Shown piece by piece: positions 48,201 to 58,149 of a stretch of DNA of 64,000 nt. Source of the stretch: JAAYRQ01 sp035647815. GTDB lineage: Bacteria; Bacillota; Syntrophomonadia; Syntrophomonadales; Syntrophomonadaceae. Position 1 is the first letter of the stretch. The number at the start of each line of letters is the position of its first letter. Under the pieces are notes generated by a model. It was not told the origin of the DNA. It worked only from the letters and a program-made list of their open reading frames with translations, and made no database searches. Position numbers and translations under genes: made by a program. The stretch covers positions 38,936 through 102,935 of the forward strand of contig DASRMR010000026.1 in the NCBI GenBank assembly GCA_035647815.1. Reading direction: 5' to 3'.

Positions 48201-49644
48201 CAACAGTTTTATCTTGATAGTTAATATTGGAGTTTGTTTTGGTTAAAACATTCTGTCCATAGTAAGCAGTTGCACCTTTTTCATCATGCATACGATCATC
48301 ACGTACTACTGTGTTAGTAATATCAGCGGTATCTATCACCAAGTCTTTAGGTACAGTAGAATATCTAATCGTGAATTCTTCAGTTATATCTTCTCCGAGA
48401 GTTAATTCAAAACCTTTAGCATTGTGAACCACGGTCAAGCCTAATGGAAACGGTTCAAGAGTGTCGTTCACCACAAATGTACCTGCTACTAACTCATGCT
48501 TATCAGAATCCCAAGTGTCAATAATTTTCGTACCTTTTTTCAATATTCTACGGTTTTCATTTACCTTTATTGTCCAATTCGATTGTTCAAAATTTGTTCC
48601 GTCATTACTTACTGATTTAGATAATGGTTCTCCATAAGTTATGATGGTTGATTTAGAATCTGATTTACCATTAAAGATAGCATTATTCTCTAGTTTTTCT
48701 TCCGATTCTTCTGTATCCGCTGGGATTGTTTCGTACTTAATTTCATAGGCATATTTACCAGTAAGGGTTAATGTGAATTCTGTAGCACCTGGGATAAACT
48801 GGCTAGCAAAATCACTTGTCATGTCTTTATCACTATCATTAATCCGAGTACCTTTATTATCAATTTCATATCTCATTACTTTAAAAGAATCTATGTTGCC
48901 ATATGTGTGTTTCCCAGTAAGAGTATCTTTAAAATCCATTCCAGTCTTACCCAGATCATCCATAACAGTATTAACATTTACTGTCCATGTTACGAACTGA
49001 CTATTTTTGCCTTTGTTTTCCCCTTCAATCTTTTTATCCGGCACAACTGTCTTTTCAATTACTTTTCCGCCGGCAGGTTTGAAGTTAATTGTAATTGTTT
49101 CTCCTCCGGGTAAGATAATTGTCTGTTCAAGATTGTTATTCGTTGCATCTGCTTCGAACTTGGCTTTAATTTCAAAGTGCCCTATTGTCTTTAGCCCTTC
49201 TGTTCCTCCGGCACCCTCGAAACGAATCTCATCATTAAAAACAATGACGACCTCTTCACCAACAACATCATAACTCGCATACTTCTTCCCTTTTTTGCTT
49301 GTTAAATCGCCACTTCCACTAGCAGCCTTTAACGGAATAGGTAAGGAATATTTTAATATAGAGCCAGCACCGTAATCATGTTTGTCAGGCAATATGAAGT
49401 CTAATCTTAAACTCATTGTATCTCCCATTGTCGGAGGATGTTCATTGAATTTTTCTAACTCCTTGTATTCACCGTCTATTTTTGCTGTAATCCCGGTAAT
49501 TACACTATCAGGTACTTCAGTCTCTATCCCACTACCCCCAGCATACACATAGGCCGAATACCCGGTTAAGGGGATTTGCATAAAGAATGCTATCAGGATT
49601 ATTAGGCCGATTGTAAATTTTCGTCTAAAATACATACTTTTCAA
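45292..49644 (-). CDS. LPKTG-anchored surface adhesin with Cna-type domains
   Basis: 1450 residues. Signal peptide about 1-34. Then about five repeated collagen-binding-like adhesin domains of 130-155 residues, each opening with a W-containing strand: VTWTVNVN near 218, NWTIKVNE near 355, VEWTIVLN near 482, FHWSVGIN near 638 and NWEMKLNW near 790. Four Cna_B/SpaA repeats follow (ITKVDKDD near 933, LIKVDAVD near 1031, ITKVDQDD near 1137, VKLTKYNI near 1236), likely closed by Lys-Asn isopeptide bonds. A Pro/Asp/Glu-rich wall-spanning stretch precedes LPKTG at 1420-1424, a hydrophobic helix and RMRRKTN. The adjacent class D sortase should anchor it. The third-repeat region looks richer in G+C than the rest. 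The ribosome site is AGGAAGGAG. Confidence 0.94.
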   Translation of the reverse strand: MKSMYFRRKFTIGLIILIAFFMQIPLTGYSAYVYAGGSGIETEVPDSVITGITAKIDGEYKELEKFNEHPPTMGDTMSLRLDFILPDKHDYGAGSILKYSLPIPLKAASGSGDLTSKKGKKYASYDVVGEEVVIVFNDEIRFEGAGGTEGLKTIGHFEIKAKFEADATNNNLEQTIILPGGETITINFKPAGGKVIEKTVVPDKKIEGENKGKNSQFVTWTVNVNTVMDDLGKTGMDFKDTLTGKHTYGNIDSFKVMRYEIDNKGTRINDSDKDMTSDFASQFIPGATEFTLTLTGKYAYEIKYETIPADTEESEEKLENNAIFNGKSDSKSTIITYGEPLSKSVSNDGTNFEQSNWTIKVNENRRILKKGTKIIDTWDSDKHELVAGTFVVNDTLEPFPLGLTVVHNAKGFELTLGEDITEEFTIRYSTVPKDLVIDTADITNTVVRDDRMHDEKGATAYYGQNVLTKTNSNINYQDKTVEWTIVLNAAGYEMDTIEVTDSFVNKNLIIVDDTFKVKRNKTTLVNGTDYTLNHLDSISGNGDKRGGFTLSIPNTINKTDKITITYTTAYDIKDIANPKDQKYVNEACLSWKTGEKNYGTTGEGGTGKVCTSSTVKINTQQKSKGYKTGEYNYESKTFHWSVGINYNFDTINNAVLTDTLSDSQEIDRTSVKVYKLDLSGGGYGVLDGPALTEGTDYTLTPAELENTFTIEFANPISDAYRIVYESKNKDDYYAPDGTNHKVDNTATLKGDGGYTGTWKKTVTVKNTEKLITKGYQQVSTSAKLNWEMKLNWGQSKLHDVVINDLVGKDADANPNQMVYKDSFEIYEMNFTGSKSTPTQGIMHKPGKAGDGLYYVIFDDSDPMSTFKIIFNQPINKAYMVKYDTYFLGADGDELKNEAKLAYNTKTGTSGSDTGSSTKGSFSFSGSASTNKGQLEITKVDKDDPTKKLSGAVFELWSDLQEKGGFLIERVSEATSGVYKFLTKVGQTTYYLIETKAPEGYTFFDSAYKTLTKVDIDSALKQITIKNTKLVHAVKLIKVDAVDNTKKLAGAEFTLHKASDDAQVVKDALGNPLPQPFVTDAYGEIIVGNLAPDTYYFQEVGAPDYYLLPLGAASKTADFTIKADQIKSKEIEMKNTQGKGKIAITKVDQDDNAPIDGVEFTLTIKSGKKFSDTGNLSKTATTDAAGKAEFTNLPYDTYVLTETSANPKYVPNTTPQDVVLNGDTDVVEVPLTISNTKKDHSVKLTKYNIDKSLTLQGAIFELRKENLITGAYEEVLPKISVDKVTTNSSGVISLKDLAVGKYQFVETKAPNGYRLNTEPVEFEITLKQEKTTEVEKLNVRKPGGGGGYIPPDPVDPEDPKEDPKDPEEPKDPVKPVDPQDPEDPDKEITGDEDLPYGDIDQEMTGDGDLPLGATDLPSGKLPKTGVNSYLVYYLLGFCLLVLGLRMRRKTN

Positions 49645-49833
49645 AATAAAACTCCTTCCTCACAAATATTATATTTCAACTGCTTTCATCTCCTTTCCAA
49701 TATTTTCCATTCTACTAAACTACAATGTACTAATCATCAAGGTTATAGCATTATAAATATCTGAACTACTGCCTTTTTTGCTAATATGTGCGACTTTTTT
49801 TGTCAACTTTCGAGATGTTTTAGATTAAACGCC

Positions 49834-49866
49834 AAAAAATTCTGCTAATTCCTAGCAGAATTTTTT
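49834..49866 (-). terminator. Bidirectional terminator after the AraC gene
   Basis: AAAAAATTCTGCTA (49834-49847) and TAGCAGAATTTTTT (49853-49866) form a 14-bp perfect stem with a 5-base loop. It separates the AraC regulator gene from the adhesin gene, both on the minus strand. Confidence 0.88.
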
Positions 49867-49910
49867 GTATGAATAATAAATTTTAAATCCATTATGTTTT
49901 TAGTATCAGT

Positions 49911-50906
49911 TTATTTTGTTTCTAAATAAGTAAATAACATTTTCAAAGCATAGGAACGATCTATATCGAAATCACCATTTTCTTTTGTAGGAATAGGAAA
50001 TATATCTATTTCTTTTAACTCTCCACTAGTTTTTAAAGACATTTTTAGTTTATTAGGATTTTTTTTAAGGTGCTTATGTCGGGTTAATTCTATGTATTCT
50101 GAAGGTGTAACCTGAAATTCTTCTTTGAATAGTCTGTTAAAAGTTGCTAAGTTCACAAATCCTACTTCATTAGATATTTCAGTTATAGTTTTATCAGTAT
50201 ATAATAATGATAAAGCTTTATTTAATCTAGCTTGAGTTAAGTATTCTTGAAATGTCATGTTTAATTTTTCTTTTATGAAACGAGATAAATAATAGTAACT
50301 CATATGTTCTAATTCCGCGATTTCTTTAAGGCTAACCCCTTTATCTAGATTCATATCTATATATTCAGTAATCCGCTGTAACCTATTCAAGTCTTCATCA
50401 GCAATAATATCCATCTCTTCATTTATATATATAGGACTGACAGCAAAAAGTTCCCCAATTAACTGGTATAAAGTACTACCTAACCTAGATCTATAACCTA
50501 ACTCTTTATTATTCATTTCCCAAACTATTTGGGCTAAATGTTTTCTAATATTATTTTTAATTTCTTCATTAGAATCCCCAAGTAAAAAAGAATTACAATC
50601 GAGATACAGGTTTGGGAAACTAAGATACATTTCCTTGTAAAAATCCGGATTAATCTGAACTTTTAGAACTAAATTAGGCTCACCCATAGTAGCTATACTA
50701 TGGATTTCATTAGTATTGATATATACTAAACCACCAGCTTTTAAAATATGTTTTTCTTTGCTAATTTCAATTTTAACTGTTCCTTCTAGAACCATTATTA
50801 ACTCGATATATTTATGCCAGTGCATAGCGATTTCATTAACTTCATGTATTACTGCTTTTACTGGTAAATCAGCTTCTGGTCTAATAATTTCATAATAATA
50901 TCCCAT
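49911..50906 (-). CDS. AraC-family regulator with cupin domain
   Basis: 331 residues. Residues 10-100 are a cupin ligand-binding domain (MHWHKYIELIMVLEG). Residues 185-285 are two helix-turn-helix motifs (VSLKEIAELEHMSYYYLSRFIKE; ITEISNEVGFVNLATFNRLFKE). The last 45 residues form an extra tail. Ligand unknown. A terminator separates it from the downstream adhesin, so regulation of that gene, if any, would be in trans. The start ATG 50906 lacks a clear strong ribosome site (only AGGGG). Confidence 0.9.
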   Translation of the reverse strand: MGYYYEIIRPEADLPVKAVIHEVNEIAMHWHKYIELIMVLEGTVKIEISKEKHILKAGGLVYINTNEIHSIATMGEPNLVLKVQINPDFYKEMYLSFPNLYLDCNSFLLGDSNEEIKNNIRKHLAQIVWEMNNKELGYRSRLGSTLYQLIGELFAVSPIYINEEMDIIADEDLNRLQRITEYIDMNLDKGVSLKEIAELEHMSYYYLSRFIKEKLNMTFQEYLTQARLNKALSLLYTDKTITEISNEVGFVNLATFNRLFKEEFQVTPSEYIELTRHKHLKKNPNKLKMSLKTSGELKEIDIFPIPTKENGDFDIDRSYALKMLFTYLETK

Positions 50907-51078
50907 TTTCCCCTACACTCTCTACAACTTTTATCCTAATAAATTTTGTTTTATTTCTACATTTTAGCTTCATAGTACTTAGATATAAGTCTAACCTTAC
51001 CTATGCATTCTTGTCTATAGCACGGATTTATATCTGCTTATAGCTTGAAGGTAATTTCTTAATCTTTTAAAAAACAAA

Positions 51079-51118
51079 GGACACAAGCAATAGAAAACTC
51101 TACCACTTATGTCCTTCT
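51079..51118 (-). terminator. Terminator after the Fe-S oxidoreductase gene
   Basis: On the minus strand AAGGACATAAG pairs with CTTGTGTCCTT (one G:T pair) over a loop of about 18 bases, and TGTTTTTT follows. It closes the nuo-oxidoreductase run. Confidence 0.7.
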
Positions 51119-51152
51119 CATTTGTCATTTCTTACTTCTAGCGTCTAGTTTC

Positions 51153-53273
51153 TTACTTTTTAACACTATTCCAGAGGAATTCTGCTAGGTCTACTACTTT
51201 AGTTTCCTCATCTCCACTTTCTTTAACTCCATCATCTATCATAGTTAAACAGAAAGGACAGTTAGTCACGATAGTTTCCGGGTTTGTTTCTAGTAGCTGA
51301 TCTGTTCTAGTTTCATTAATTCTTTTGAAACCTTCAATAGCATCTTCTTCTAGCCACATGCGTCCACCACCAGCACCACAACAGAATCCGTCTGCTTTGG
51401 AGTTTGGTATTTCGATAATTTTTCCACCGGCAGCTTTAATAACATCCCTAGGTTCTTCATATATTCCATTATGACGACCTAGGAAGCAAGAATCATGGTA
51501 ACTTACTTGTGAATCTACTTTGTCTAGTTTAATTTTTCCTGCAGCTATTAATTTAGTTAAGATTTCGGTGTAATGATAAACTTCATAATTCCCATCCATC
51601 TGTGGGTATTCATTTTTAATAGTGTTAAATCCATGTGGACATACGGTAATTATCTTTTTTACATTATAGTTGTTAAATGTTTCGATATTTTGGGCAGCTA
51701 GTGTTTGGAATAAGTACTCATTACCTAAGCGACGAGCCGAATCCCCACAACACATTTCTTCTGTTCCTAAATATCCGAATTTAATATCTGCTTCATGTAG
51801 TAAGTTTACTAAAGCTTCTCCGACTCTCTTGTACCTATCATCAAAAGCTACAGCACAACCTGCATATAATAGATATTCAAATTCTTGTCCATCTTCTGAA
51901 AGCAGATTAACTTTATCTCGTACATCTCTTTCATCTAACCATTCTGCGCGTGATGCCCAACCTACTCCCCATGGATTGTAGTTTCGCTCCATGTTAGTAA
52001 AAGCACTTTGTGCTTCAGCAGGCATGTCACCTTGCCACATTACTAAGTTCCTACGCATATCTACTATTTTGTTTATATGTTCAATATGCATGGGGCAATG
52101 TTCTATACAGGCACCACAATTAGTACAATCCCAAAGTACTTGTGGAGTTACCACATCATATATTAAGCTTTGTTCTAAAATTGAGTTTTCTCCGCCTTCT
52201 ACTGTCATAGAAACGGAATCTAAAACATCATCATCCGACATTTTAAGTAATAAGGGAACTTTTTCATCCATATGCTTTTTCATATATTGAATTATAGTCA
52301 TTTTGGGATTTAATGCTTTACCTGTGTTGTATGCTGGACATCCATCTTGACATCTACCACAACGAATACAAGCATCAAGATCGAGCAAATCTTTCCAAGC
52401 AAATTCTTCAATATTTTCTACTCCAAAAGTTTCCGATTCCTCAATGTTTTCTACCATTCTTACTGCAGCATTATTAAAATCACGGAAGAAAAAGTTTAAC
52501 ATGCTAGTAAATATATGCCATAACTTGGTATATGGGATTATTCCTATAAATATAAAGGATATAACCATATGGAACCACCATGATATCCTATGCCAAGTTA
52601 GAACTCCTTCTAATGATCCACCAGCAAAAAAACCAGCAAATACCCACCCTACAGGTGAAGCCATCTGTTCGTAAGCTATTTGCGACATGGTAGTAGCTAG
52701 TTTTATTTGTCCAGCAATTCTTAAACCTTCTAATATATAACCAGTTAAAAGAATGGCAGCTATTAAGAGTAGTATCCAGCCATCTAAAGGTTCTGTATCG
52801 TTTAAACGCTCAGGTTTGGCGATATACCTAATTATTGCTAATACGATTATGCCTATAAGAGCTAGAAATCCGAAGATATCTACTATGGCAGAAAGGTAAA
52901 TATAGAAATTACCTGTTAGTGGTGGAAAACCAATTTTGTCCCACATCATAAATGACGCAGTTGCTATAGCCAAGAAAATAAAGCCCCAGAATAGTAAAAA
53001 GTGCATCCAACCTGCTAAAGGTTTTCTAATTACACTCCTTTGGGCAAAAGTAAAAGTTAGAAAAGATAAAGATCTATCCAATAGACGATCAGTCCGATTT
53101 AACTCTGCTTTGCCAACTCTCCATACCTTAATCTTCTGGTATGAACCATAAACAAAAAAGAATATAGGTATTAACATTATAATGTAGATTAACCAATCAT
53201 AAGGAATATTAGCTCCCACGACGCGCATGGGGATATCATATCCTCCTTCTAATGCGCGATAAGCAAAAATCAT
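51153..53273 (-). CDS. Membrane Fe-S oxidoreductase, ETF:quinone (FadF/HdrD-like) type
   Basis: 706 residues. The first 280 hold about six transmembrane helices similar to the nitrate reductase gamma-type haem b subunit. Two 4Fe-4S motifs follow: CIRCGRCQDGCP near 302 and CTNCGACIEHCP near 392. Two cysteine-rich CCG domains finish it: EMCCGDSARRLG and FCCGAGGGRMW. This is the layout of the proteins proposed as ETF:menaquinone oxidoreductase in syntrophic fatty-acid oxidisers, and of FadF. It would move electrons between ETF and membrane quinone. The gene follows nuoN by 42 bases with AAGGAGG before ATG 53273 and no terminator between, so it is probably the last gene of the nuo operon. Confidence 0.92.
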   Translation of the reverse strand: MIFAYRALEGGYDIPMRVVGANIPYDWLIYIIMLIPIFFFVYGSYQKIKVWRVGKAELNRTDRLLDRSLSFLTFTFAQRSVIRKPLAGWMHFLLFWGFIFLAIATASFMMWDKIGFPPLTGNFYIYLSAIVDIFGFLALIGIIVLAIIRYIAKPERLNDTEPLDGWILLLIAAILLTGYILEGLRIAGQIKLATTMSQIAYEQMASPVGWVFAGFFAGGSLEGVLTWHRISWWFHMVISFIFIGIIPYTKLWHIFTSMLNFFFRDFNNAAVRMVENIEESETFGVENIEEFAWKDLLDLDACIRCGRCQDGCPAYNTGKALNPKMTIIQYMKKHMDEKVPLLLKMSDDDVLDSVSMTVEGGENSILEQSLIYDVVTPQVLWDCTNCGACIEHCPMHIEHINKIVDMRRNLVMWQGDMPAEAQSAFTNMERNYNPWGVGWASRAEWLDERDVRDKVNLLSEDGQEFEYLLYAGCAVAFDDRYKRVGEALVNLLHEADIKFGYLGTEEMCCGDSARRLGNEYLFQTLAAQNIETFNNYNVKKIITVCPHGFNTIKNEYPQMDGNYEVYHYTEILTKLIAAGKIKLDKVDSQVSYHDSCFLGRHNGIYEEPRDVIKAAGGKIIEIPNSKADGFCCGAGGGRMWLEEDAIEGFKRINETRTDQLLETNPETIVTNCPFCLTMIDDGVKESGDEETKVVDLAEFLWNSVKK

Positions 53274-53315
53274 AGCTATTTGCCTCCTTAAATATTACGG
53301 AATATTAGTTTATTC

Positions 53316-54728
53316 TTACAAGAAAATACTAATAGCTGATTGAACTAGTTTTGATAGTGGTGCTGGATAAATCCCGATTAATAATGTTCCCGCTAAACAG
53401 GTCCATAATACTACCTGCGTAGAAAAAGATGATTTAATTGGTTTTTCATCTACCGCATCACCAATATACATAGCTTTTGCCACATTTAGATAATAATATA
53501 CTGAAATCATACTCATTATTAAGCCGATAAAGGCTAACCATAGATAACCAGCCTGAATAGCACCGGCAAATAAGTAGAATTTACCTACGAAACCAGCCAT
53601 AGGCGGAATACCTGCTAATGATAATAGACAGACTGTCATAATTGCGGCCATAAATGGTGACCTTTTACCTAGCCCATTAAAAGATGTAATTTGTGTATCA
53701 CCTGCTACTACTTCTACAGAGGTAGCTATAGCAAATGCTCCTAGATTAGAAAATACATAGAGCATGGCATAAAAGAGAACACCTTTTAATCCGTAAACAT
53801 TAAATGCTATCAGACCGACTAAGATATATCCGGCCTGAGCGATGCTAGAATATGCTAACATGCGTTTAATATTAGTCTGTTTTAATGCCATAAGGTTTCC
53901 AGCGATCATCGTTATCGCTGCTAATATAGCTAAAATAAAACCCCAATCAAATGCTGCTATAGGAAGTCCGATAACAAAAACTCTTAACATAGCCGCAAAA
54001 CCAGCTGCTTTTGAGGCTACAGATAAGAATGCCGTAACTGGTGTTGGTGCACCTTCATAGATATCTGGTGCCCACATATGAAACGGTATTACAGAGATTT
54101 TGAAGGCAAATCCACCTATCATGAGGATTATTCCAGTAATCAGTACTGGCTCGATTCTAAGGTTAGCTACAATTTCACTAATAATAGTCGTTCCAGATAT
54201 TGCATATATTAGACTCATACCGAATAGCAATATAGCTGATGATATAGCACCTAAAATCAGATATTTTAATCCTGCTTCAGCGGAGAGTTCGTCATTTAAC
54301 AGATAAGCTGTTAAAATATAAAAACTTACTGTCATCAATTCTAGGCCAATATATAAAGTCATTAGCTCATTGGCGCAACTCATTACTATCATGCCTAATA
54401 AAGCAAATACCATAAAACTATAAAACTCGGAAGATCTTTGTGCAAATTGTTTTGTATACTCTTTAGCACTGAGCATTACTAAAATCCCAGAAGCTAGGAA
54501 TAATAGTTTGAAAAAGCTACCAAAGTTATCGATTACATAAACACCGTTGAATAGATTAGCTTCTATTCCATAAGAGAAAATAGCATTAATTAATATTATT
54601 ATTAAGGCTATTATAGTAAAGCCACCTACTATGTTTTTTCCTTTGCTAGGAAGTGTTAAACCTAATACTAAGACTACGAGACCTAAAACTGCTACCAGGA
54701 TTTCGGTTGATAAGAGAGTAATATCCAT
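53316..54728 (-). CDS. nuoN: Complex I subunit N
   Basis: 470-residue antiporter-like membrane subunit with about 14 helices. SSIAQAGYILVGL holds a family signature, FHMWAPDIYEGAPTPVTAFLS is the typical proton-channel segment. The stop of nuoM and start of nuoN share base 54728, so translation is coupled. It pumps protons in the membrane arm. It is the last nuo gene and precedes the Fe-S oxidoreductase gene. Confidence 0.97.
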   Translation of the reverse strand: MDITLLSTEILVAVLGLVVLVLGLTLPSKGKNIVGGFTIIALIIILINAIFSYGIEANLFNGVYVIDNFGSFFKLLFLASGILVMLSAKEYTKQFAQRSSEFYSFMVFALLGMIVMSCANELMTLYIGLELMTVSFYILTAYLLNDELSAEAGLKYLILGAISSAILLFGMSLIYAISGTTIISEIVANLRIEPVLITGIILMIGGFAFKISVIPFHMWAPDIYEGAPTPVTAFLSVASKAAGFAAMLRVFVIGLPIAAFDWGFILAILAAITMIAGNLMALKQTNIKRMLAYSSIAQAGYILVGLIAFNVYGLKGVLFYAMLYVFSNLGAFAIATSVEVVAGDTQITSFNGLGKRSPFMAAIMTVCLLSLAGIPPMAGFVGKFYLFAGAIQAGYLWLAFIGLIMSMISVYYYLNVAKAMYIGDAVDEKPIKSSFSTQVVLWTCLAGTLLIGIYPAPLSKLVQSAISIFL

Positions 54729-56236
54729 TAGAAAATCCCTCCCATCTGAATAGAATTAATCTGTGCGAGTAAGTCTCCTACCCCATTATTTATCAAGTCC
54801 ATAAGCACATAAGGGAACATTCCACCTAAGATGATAGCTGCACCTAATACCAGTAAAGGTACCATTTCTACACCTTGTAAATCTTGTAGATGATCCCATT
54901 TTTCACGACGAGGACCGAATAATATTGTACCTAAAGTCCTTAGAATATAAAGAGCCGTAAATACAATACCAGACACACCGATTATAGTTAATACTCTGTA
55001 AGTGCCGAAAGCTCCAACAAATATAGTAAATTCACCTACAAAGTTAACTAAACCAGGTAAGCCTAGTGAAGCTAGACCAGCTAACATTAAGCCTGTCGCT
55101 AACTTAGGCATTTGATGAGCTAAGCCACCGAAATCGTCAATATTACGAGTATGGCTTTTATCATACAAGTTACCGATTAAAGCAAAGAATAATGCTGCCA
55201 TAACTCCATGGGCGAACATCATTATTATCGCCCCATTAATACTAATGAGGTTAAGTGCTGCTATACCGATAAGTACATATCCCATGTGACTAACACTCGA
55301 ATAACCAACAATGTATTTGAGATCTTTTTGACTCAAACAAATAAAGGCAGCATAAATAATATTCCCTATAGCTAAGACTGCTATTATAGGAGCAATTATC
55401 TGTGCACCTTCGGGAAGTAAGAATATACCTATTCTTATAATTCCATATCCACCAATTTTCTTTAGTACCCCAGCATGAATCATACTTACTGCTGTAGGTG
55501 CTCCCGCATAACCATCAGGTGACCAGGCATGGAAAGGAAACATGGATAACAAAGTTCCAAAACCTAAAGCCATCAGAACAAATACGAATACCTGGAAGCT
55601 AGTCGAAAACTGGATATTAACTAGTTCAAATATGTCCATCGTGGGAATGCCTGTAAGCATATAAGATTTAACAAACAAAGTTATAATTCCTATAAGCAAG
55701 AAAGCACTTCCGATTAATAAGTAAATAGTTAGCTTCATGCCAGCATATTCTTTAGTAACCCTTTTACTACTTCCCCACATAATAACCATTAAATAAATTG
55801 GTATTACTACTACTTCATAAAATAAGAAGAAAATAAATAAGTTAGTAGTTAGAAAAGTTCCCATTACACCAGTAATTAATATAAGTAAAAGAATAAAGAA
55901 CTCTTTTACTCGATCTTTTATCTGCCAAGAGGCAAAAACTGAGCTAAAACCGATTAAGGTGGTTAATAGCAACATAGGAATACTAATACCATCTACACCT
56001 AAAGCATAGCTAACACCTAAGTCAGGAGTCCAAGGAATATTTTCAATAAACTGCAGCCCACCAAGTGACTGATCATAGTTGATAAAAACAACTATAGATA
56101 ATATTAGACTAACTAAGGTTGCGAATACCGCAGTCCCTCTAATAGCTCCTTCTTGATCCCTAGGTATTAACATAATAATTATTGCACCAATTAAAGGTAT
56201 AAAAAGCGTTAAAGATAATATTGGAAAATTAGTCAT
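54728..56236 (-). CDS. nuoM: Complex I subunit M
   Basis: 502-residue antiporter-like subunit. FHAWSPDGYAGAPTAVSMIH and GYSSVSHMGYVLIG are characteristic, with an early glutamate in FFLFYEVVVIPIY that matches the conserved helix-5 glutamate. It follows nuoL after 15 bases. Helices number about 14. Normal length. Confidence 0.97.
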   Translation of the reverse strand: MTNFPILSLTLFIPLIGAIIIMLIPRDQEGAIRGTAVFATLVSLILSIVVFINYDQSLGGLQFIENIPWTPDLGVSYALGVDGISIPMLLLTTLIGFSSVFASWQIKDRVKEFFILLLILITGVMGTFLTTNLFIFFLFYEVVVIPIYLMVIMWGSSKRVTKEYAGMKLTIYLLIGSAFLLIGIITLFVKSYMLTGIPTMDIFELVNIQFSTSFQVFVFVLMALGFGTLLSMFPFHAWSPDGYAGAPTAVSMIHAGVLKKIGGYGIIRIGIFLLPEGAQIIAPIIAVLAIGNIIYAAFICLSQKDLKYIVGYSSVSHMGYVLIGIAALNLISINGAIIMMFAHGVMAALFFALIGNLYDKSHTRNIDDFGGLAHQMPKLATGLMLAGLASLGLPGLVNFVGEFTIFVGAFGTYRVLTIIGVSGIVFTALYILRTLGTILFGPRREKWDHLQDLQGVEMVPLLVLGAAIILGGMFPYVLMDLINNGVGDLLAQINSIQMGGIF

Positions 56237-56251
56237 CTAAAAGTCACCCCC

Positions 56252-58138
56252 TTAGAGTAATACTGCAAAACCGCCTATTAAAACGGCTGCCATAATTATA
56301 ATTAGACCTGCTAACATGTATACTGCGTAAGTTTGAGTTTGCCCGTCTTCTGTATAACGCAGTAATCTACCAGTATTATCTGCTAAGGTTGCTAACCCAT
56401 TGATAAACCCATTTACTATATAAATATCAATCCAGAAGAATACTCGTGCTGTTCCATCAACAAACACCTTGATAAGCCATGCATAAATCTCATCAATATA
56501 GTATTTGTTATATAACAATGTATATATACCGTTGAATCTCTGTTTAATATTTTCAGCACTAATCACTTTCTTTTGATAAACTAACCAAGCTAAAAATATT
56601 CCTGCTATAGCTACTAAGGACGAAATAACCATAATCATAATACTCGGTTCATGGTGTACTGCTCCAACATAAGTAACTATCTGACCAAAACGGAAATCGG
56701 TTAAAGGTGAACCGAGAAAGCCTGCTACTATAGCTAAAAAAGCTAATATAATTAGCGGAATTGTCATCACCTTAGGTGATTCCTTAACCTCAACCCCACC
56801 AACTCTATTTTTATCAGGGCCAAAAAAGGCTACAAATATTAACCTAAACATATAAAAAGCAGTTAAAAAGGCTACAAATGTGCCTAAAACATATAGTCCT
56901 GTATAACCACCTGCAAAGGCACCTAATAATATTTCATCTTTACTCCAGAATCCAGATAAAGGTGGAATACCACTTAAAGCTAATGCGCCGATAACAAATG
57001 TCCAAGTAGTAATCGGCATCTTTTTATTCAAATTACCCATTTTCCAGATATCTTGTTCATGCTTAAGTGCAATAATCACACTACCTGCACCTAGGAATAA
57101 AAGGGCTTTGAAAAAGGCGTGAGTCATAAGATGGAACATACCAGCTGTCATAGCACCTATTCCCATCGCCATCACCATATAACCTAACTGACTTAAAGTC
57201 GAAAAGGCTAGTATGCGTTTAATATCGTTTTGTACTATAGCTATAGTGGCAGCAAATAAAGCTGTAAATCCACCTATAACAGCTATAACCATCATAACTT
57301 CTGGTGTACTGCTGAAAATGAATAATGCTCTAGCTATTAAATAAACACCTGCGGCTACCATTGTAGCTGCATGTATTAAGGCACTAACTGGTGTAGGCCC
57401 TTCCATTGCATCTGGCAACCAGACATGCAAAGGAAATTGTGCCGATTTTCCAATCGGTCCGGCTAATAATAGTAAGGAAACTGCTATTAATAATCCGGTA
57501 TTAGCATAATTAGCTATTTCACCAGCTAAGCCTCCGAAGTTCAAAGTTCCAAACATTATTTGTAAGAATAAGATTCCTAATAGGAATCCGAAATCTCCAA
57601 CTCGGTTAGTTATAAAAGCTTTTTTTGCTGCTTCCCGAGCTGAATTTCTACCGAACCAGAATCCTATCAATAGATAAGAGGCTAATCCTACTAACTCCCA
57701 AAAGACAAAAATCTGTCCAAAGTTATTAGCTAAGACTAGTCCTAACATAGAACCTGCAAATATAGATTGATAAGCATAATAACTTGCAAAGCCAGGATCT
57801 TTATCCATATACCCAATCGAATATATTTGTACTAATAAGGCTACTGTAGTCACTACTACTAACATAATTGCAGTTAAGCCATCTACTAGTATGCCCATAT
57901 CGACTTGTAATCCTGGCATACTTAACCATCTAACTGCAGCCTCATAAGTAATTGCCTCACCTGTTATAAACATACCTCCTGCAATAATTACTGCTAAAAC
58001 GAATGAAATAGCTATACTTGCAATGGAGAGGAAGGCTGATATTTTTGGCCATTTATGCAAAAAAAGACCGATTAAGCCAAACGCCAAAAATGGTAACAGG
58101 GCAATTATCCAAGCATGTTGAATAGTCCACTCAAACAT
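56252..58138 (-). CDS. nuoL: Complex I subunit L
   Basis: 628 residues with the long lateral helix at the C terminus, as expected. FVFWELVGLASYLLIGFW has the conserved glutamate, FPLHVWLPDAMEGPTPVSALIH the channel segment, and FSTLSQLGYMVMA a further family motif. It lies 11 bases after nuoK. It is the outermost proton-pumping subunit. Confidence 0.97.
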   Translation of the reverse strand: MFEWTIQHAWIIALLPFLAFGLIGLFLHKWPKISAFLSIASIAISFVLAVIIAGGMFITGEAITYEAAVRWLSMPGLQVDMGILVDGLTAIMLVVVTTVALLVQIYSIGYMDKDPGFASYYAYQSIFAGSMLGLVLANNFGQIFVFWELVGLASYLLIGFWFGRNSAREAAKKAFITNRVGDFGFLLGILFLQIMFGTLNFGGLAGEIANYANTGLLIAVSLLLLAGPIGKSAQFPLHVWLPDAMEGPTPVSALIHAATMVAAGVYLIARALFIFSSTPEVMMVIAVIGGFTALFAATIAIVQNDIKRILAFSTLSQLGYMVMAMGIGAMTAGMFHLMTHAFFKALLFLGAGSVIIALKHEQDIWKMGNLNKKMPITTWTFVIGALALSGIPPLSGFWSKDEILLGAFAGGYTGLYVLGTFVAFLTAFYMFRLIFVAFFGPDKNRVGGVEVKESPKVMTIPLIILAFLAIVAGFLGSPLTDFRFGQIVTYVGAVHHEPSIMIMVISSLVAIAGIFLAWLVYQKKVISAENIKQRFNGIYTLLYNKYYIDEIYAWLIKVFVDGTARVFFWIDIYIVNGFINGLATLADNTGRLLRYTEDGQTQTYAVYMLAGLIIIMAAVLIGGFAVLL

Positions 58139-58149
58139 ATTTTAACCAC

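Noticed and set aside
49911..50906. AraC regulator as part of the adhesin operon
   Set aside because: A 14-bp terminator stem stands between them; regulation in trans remains possible.
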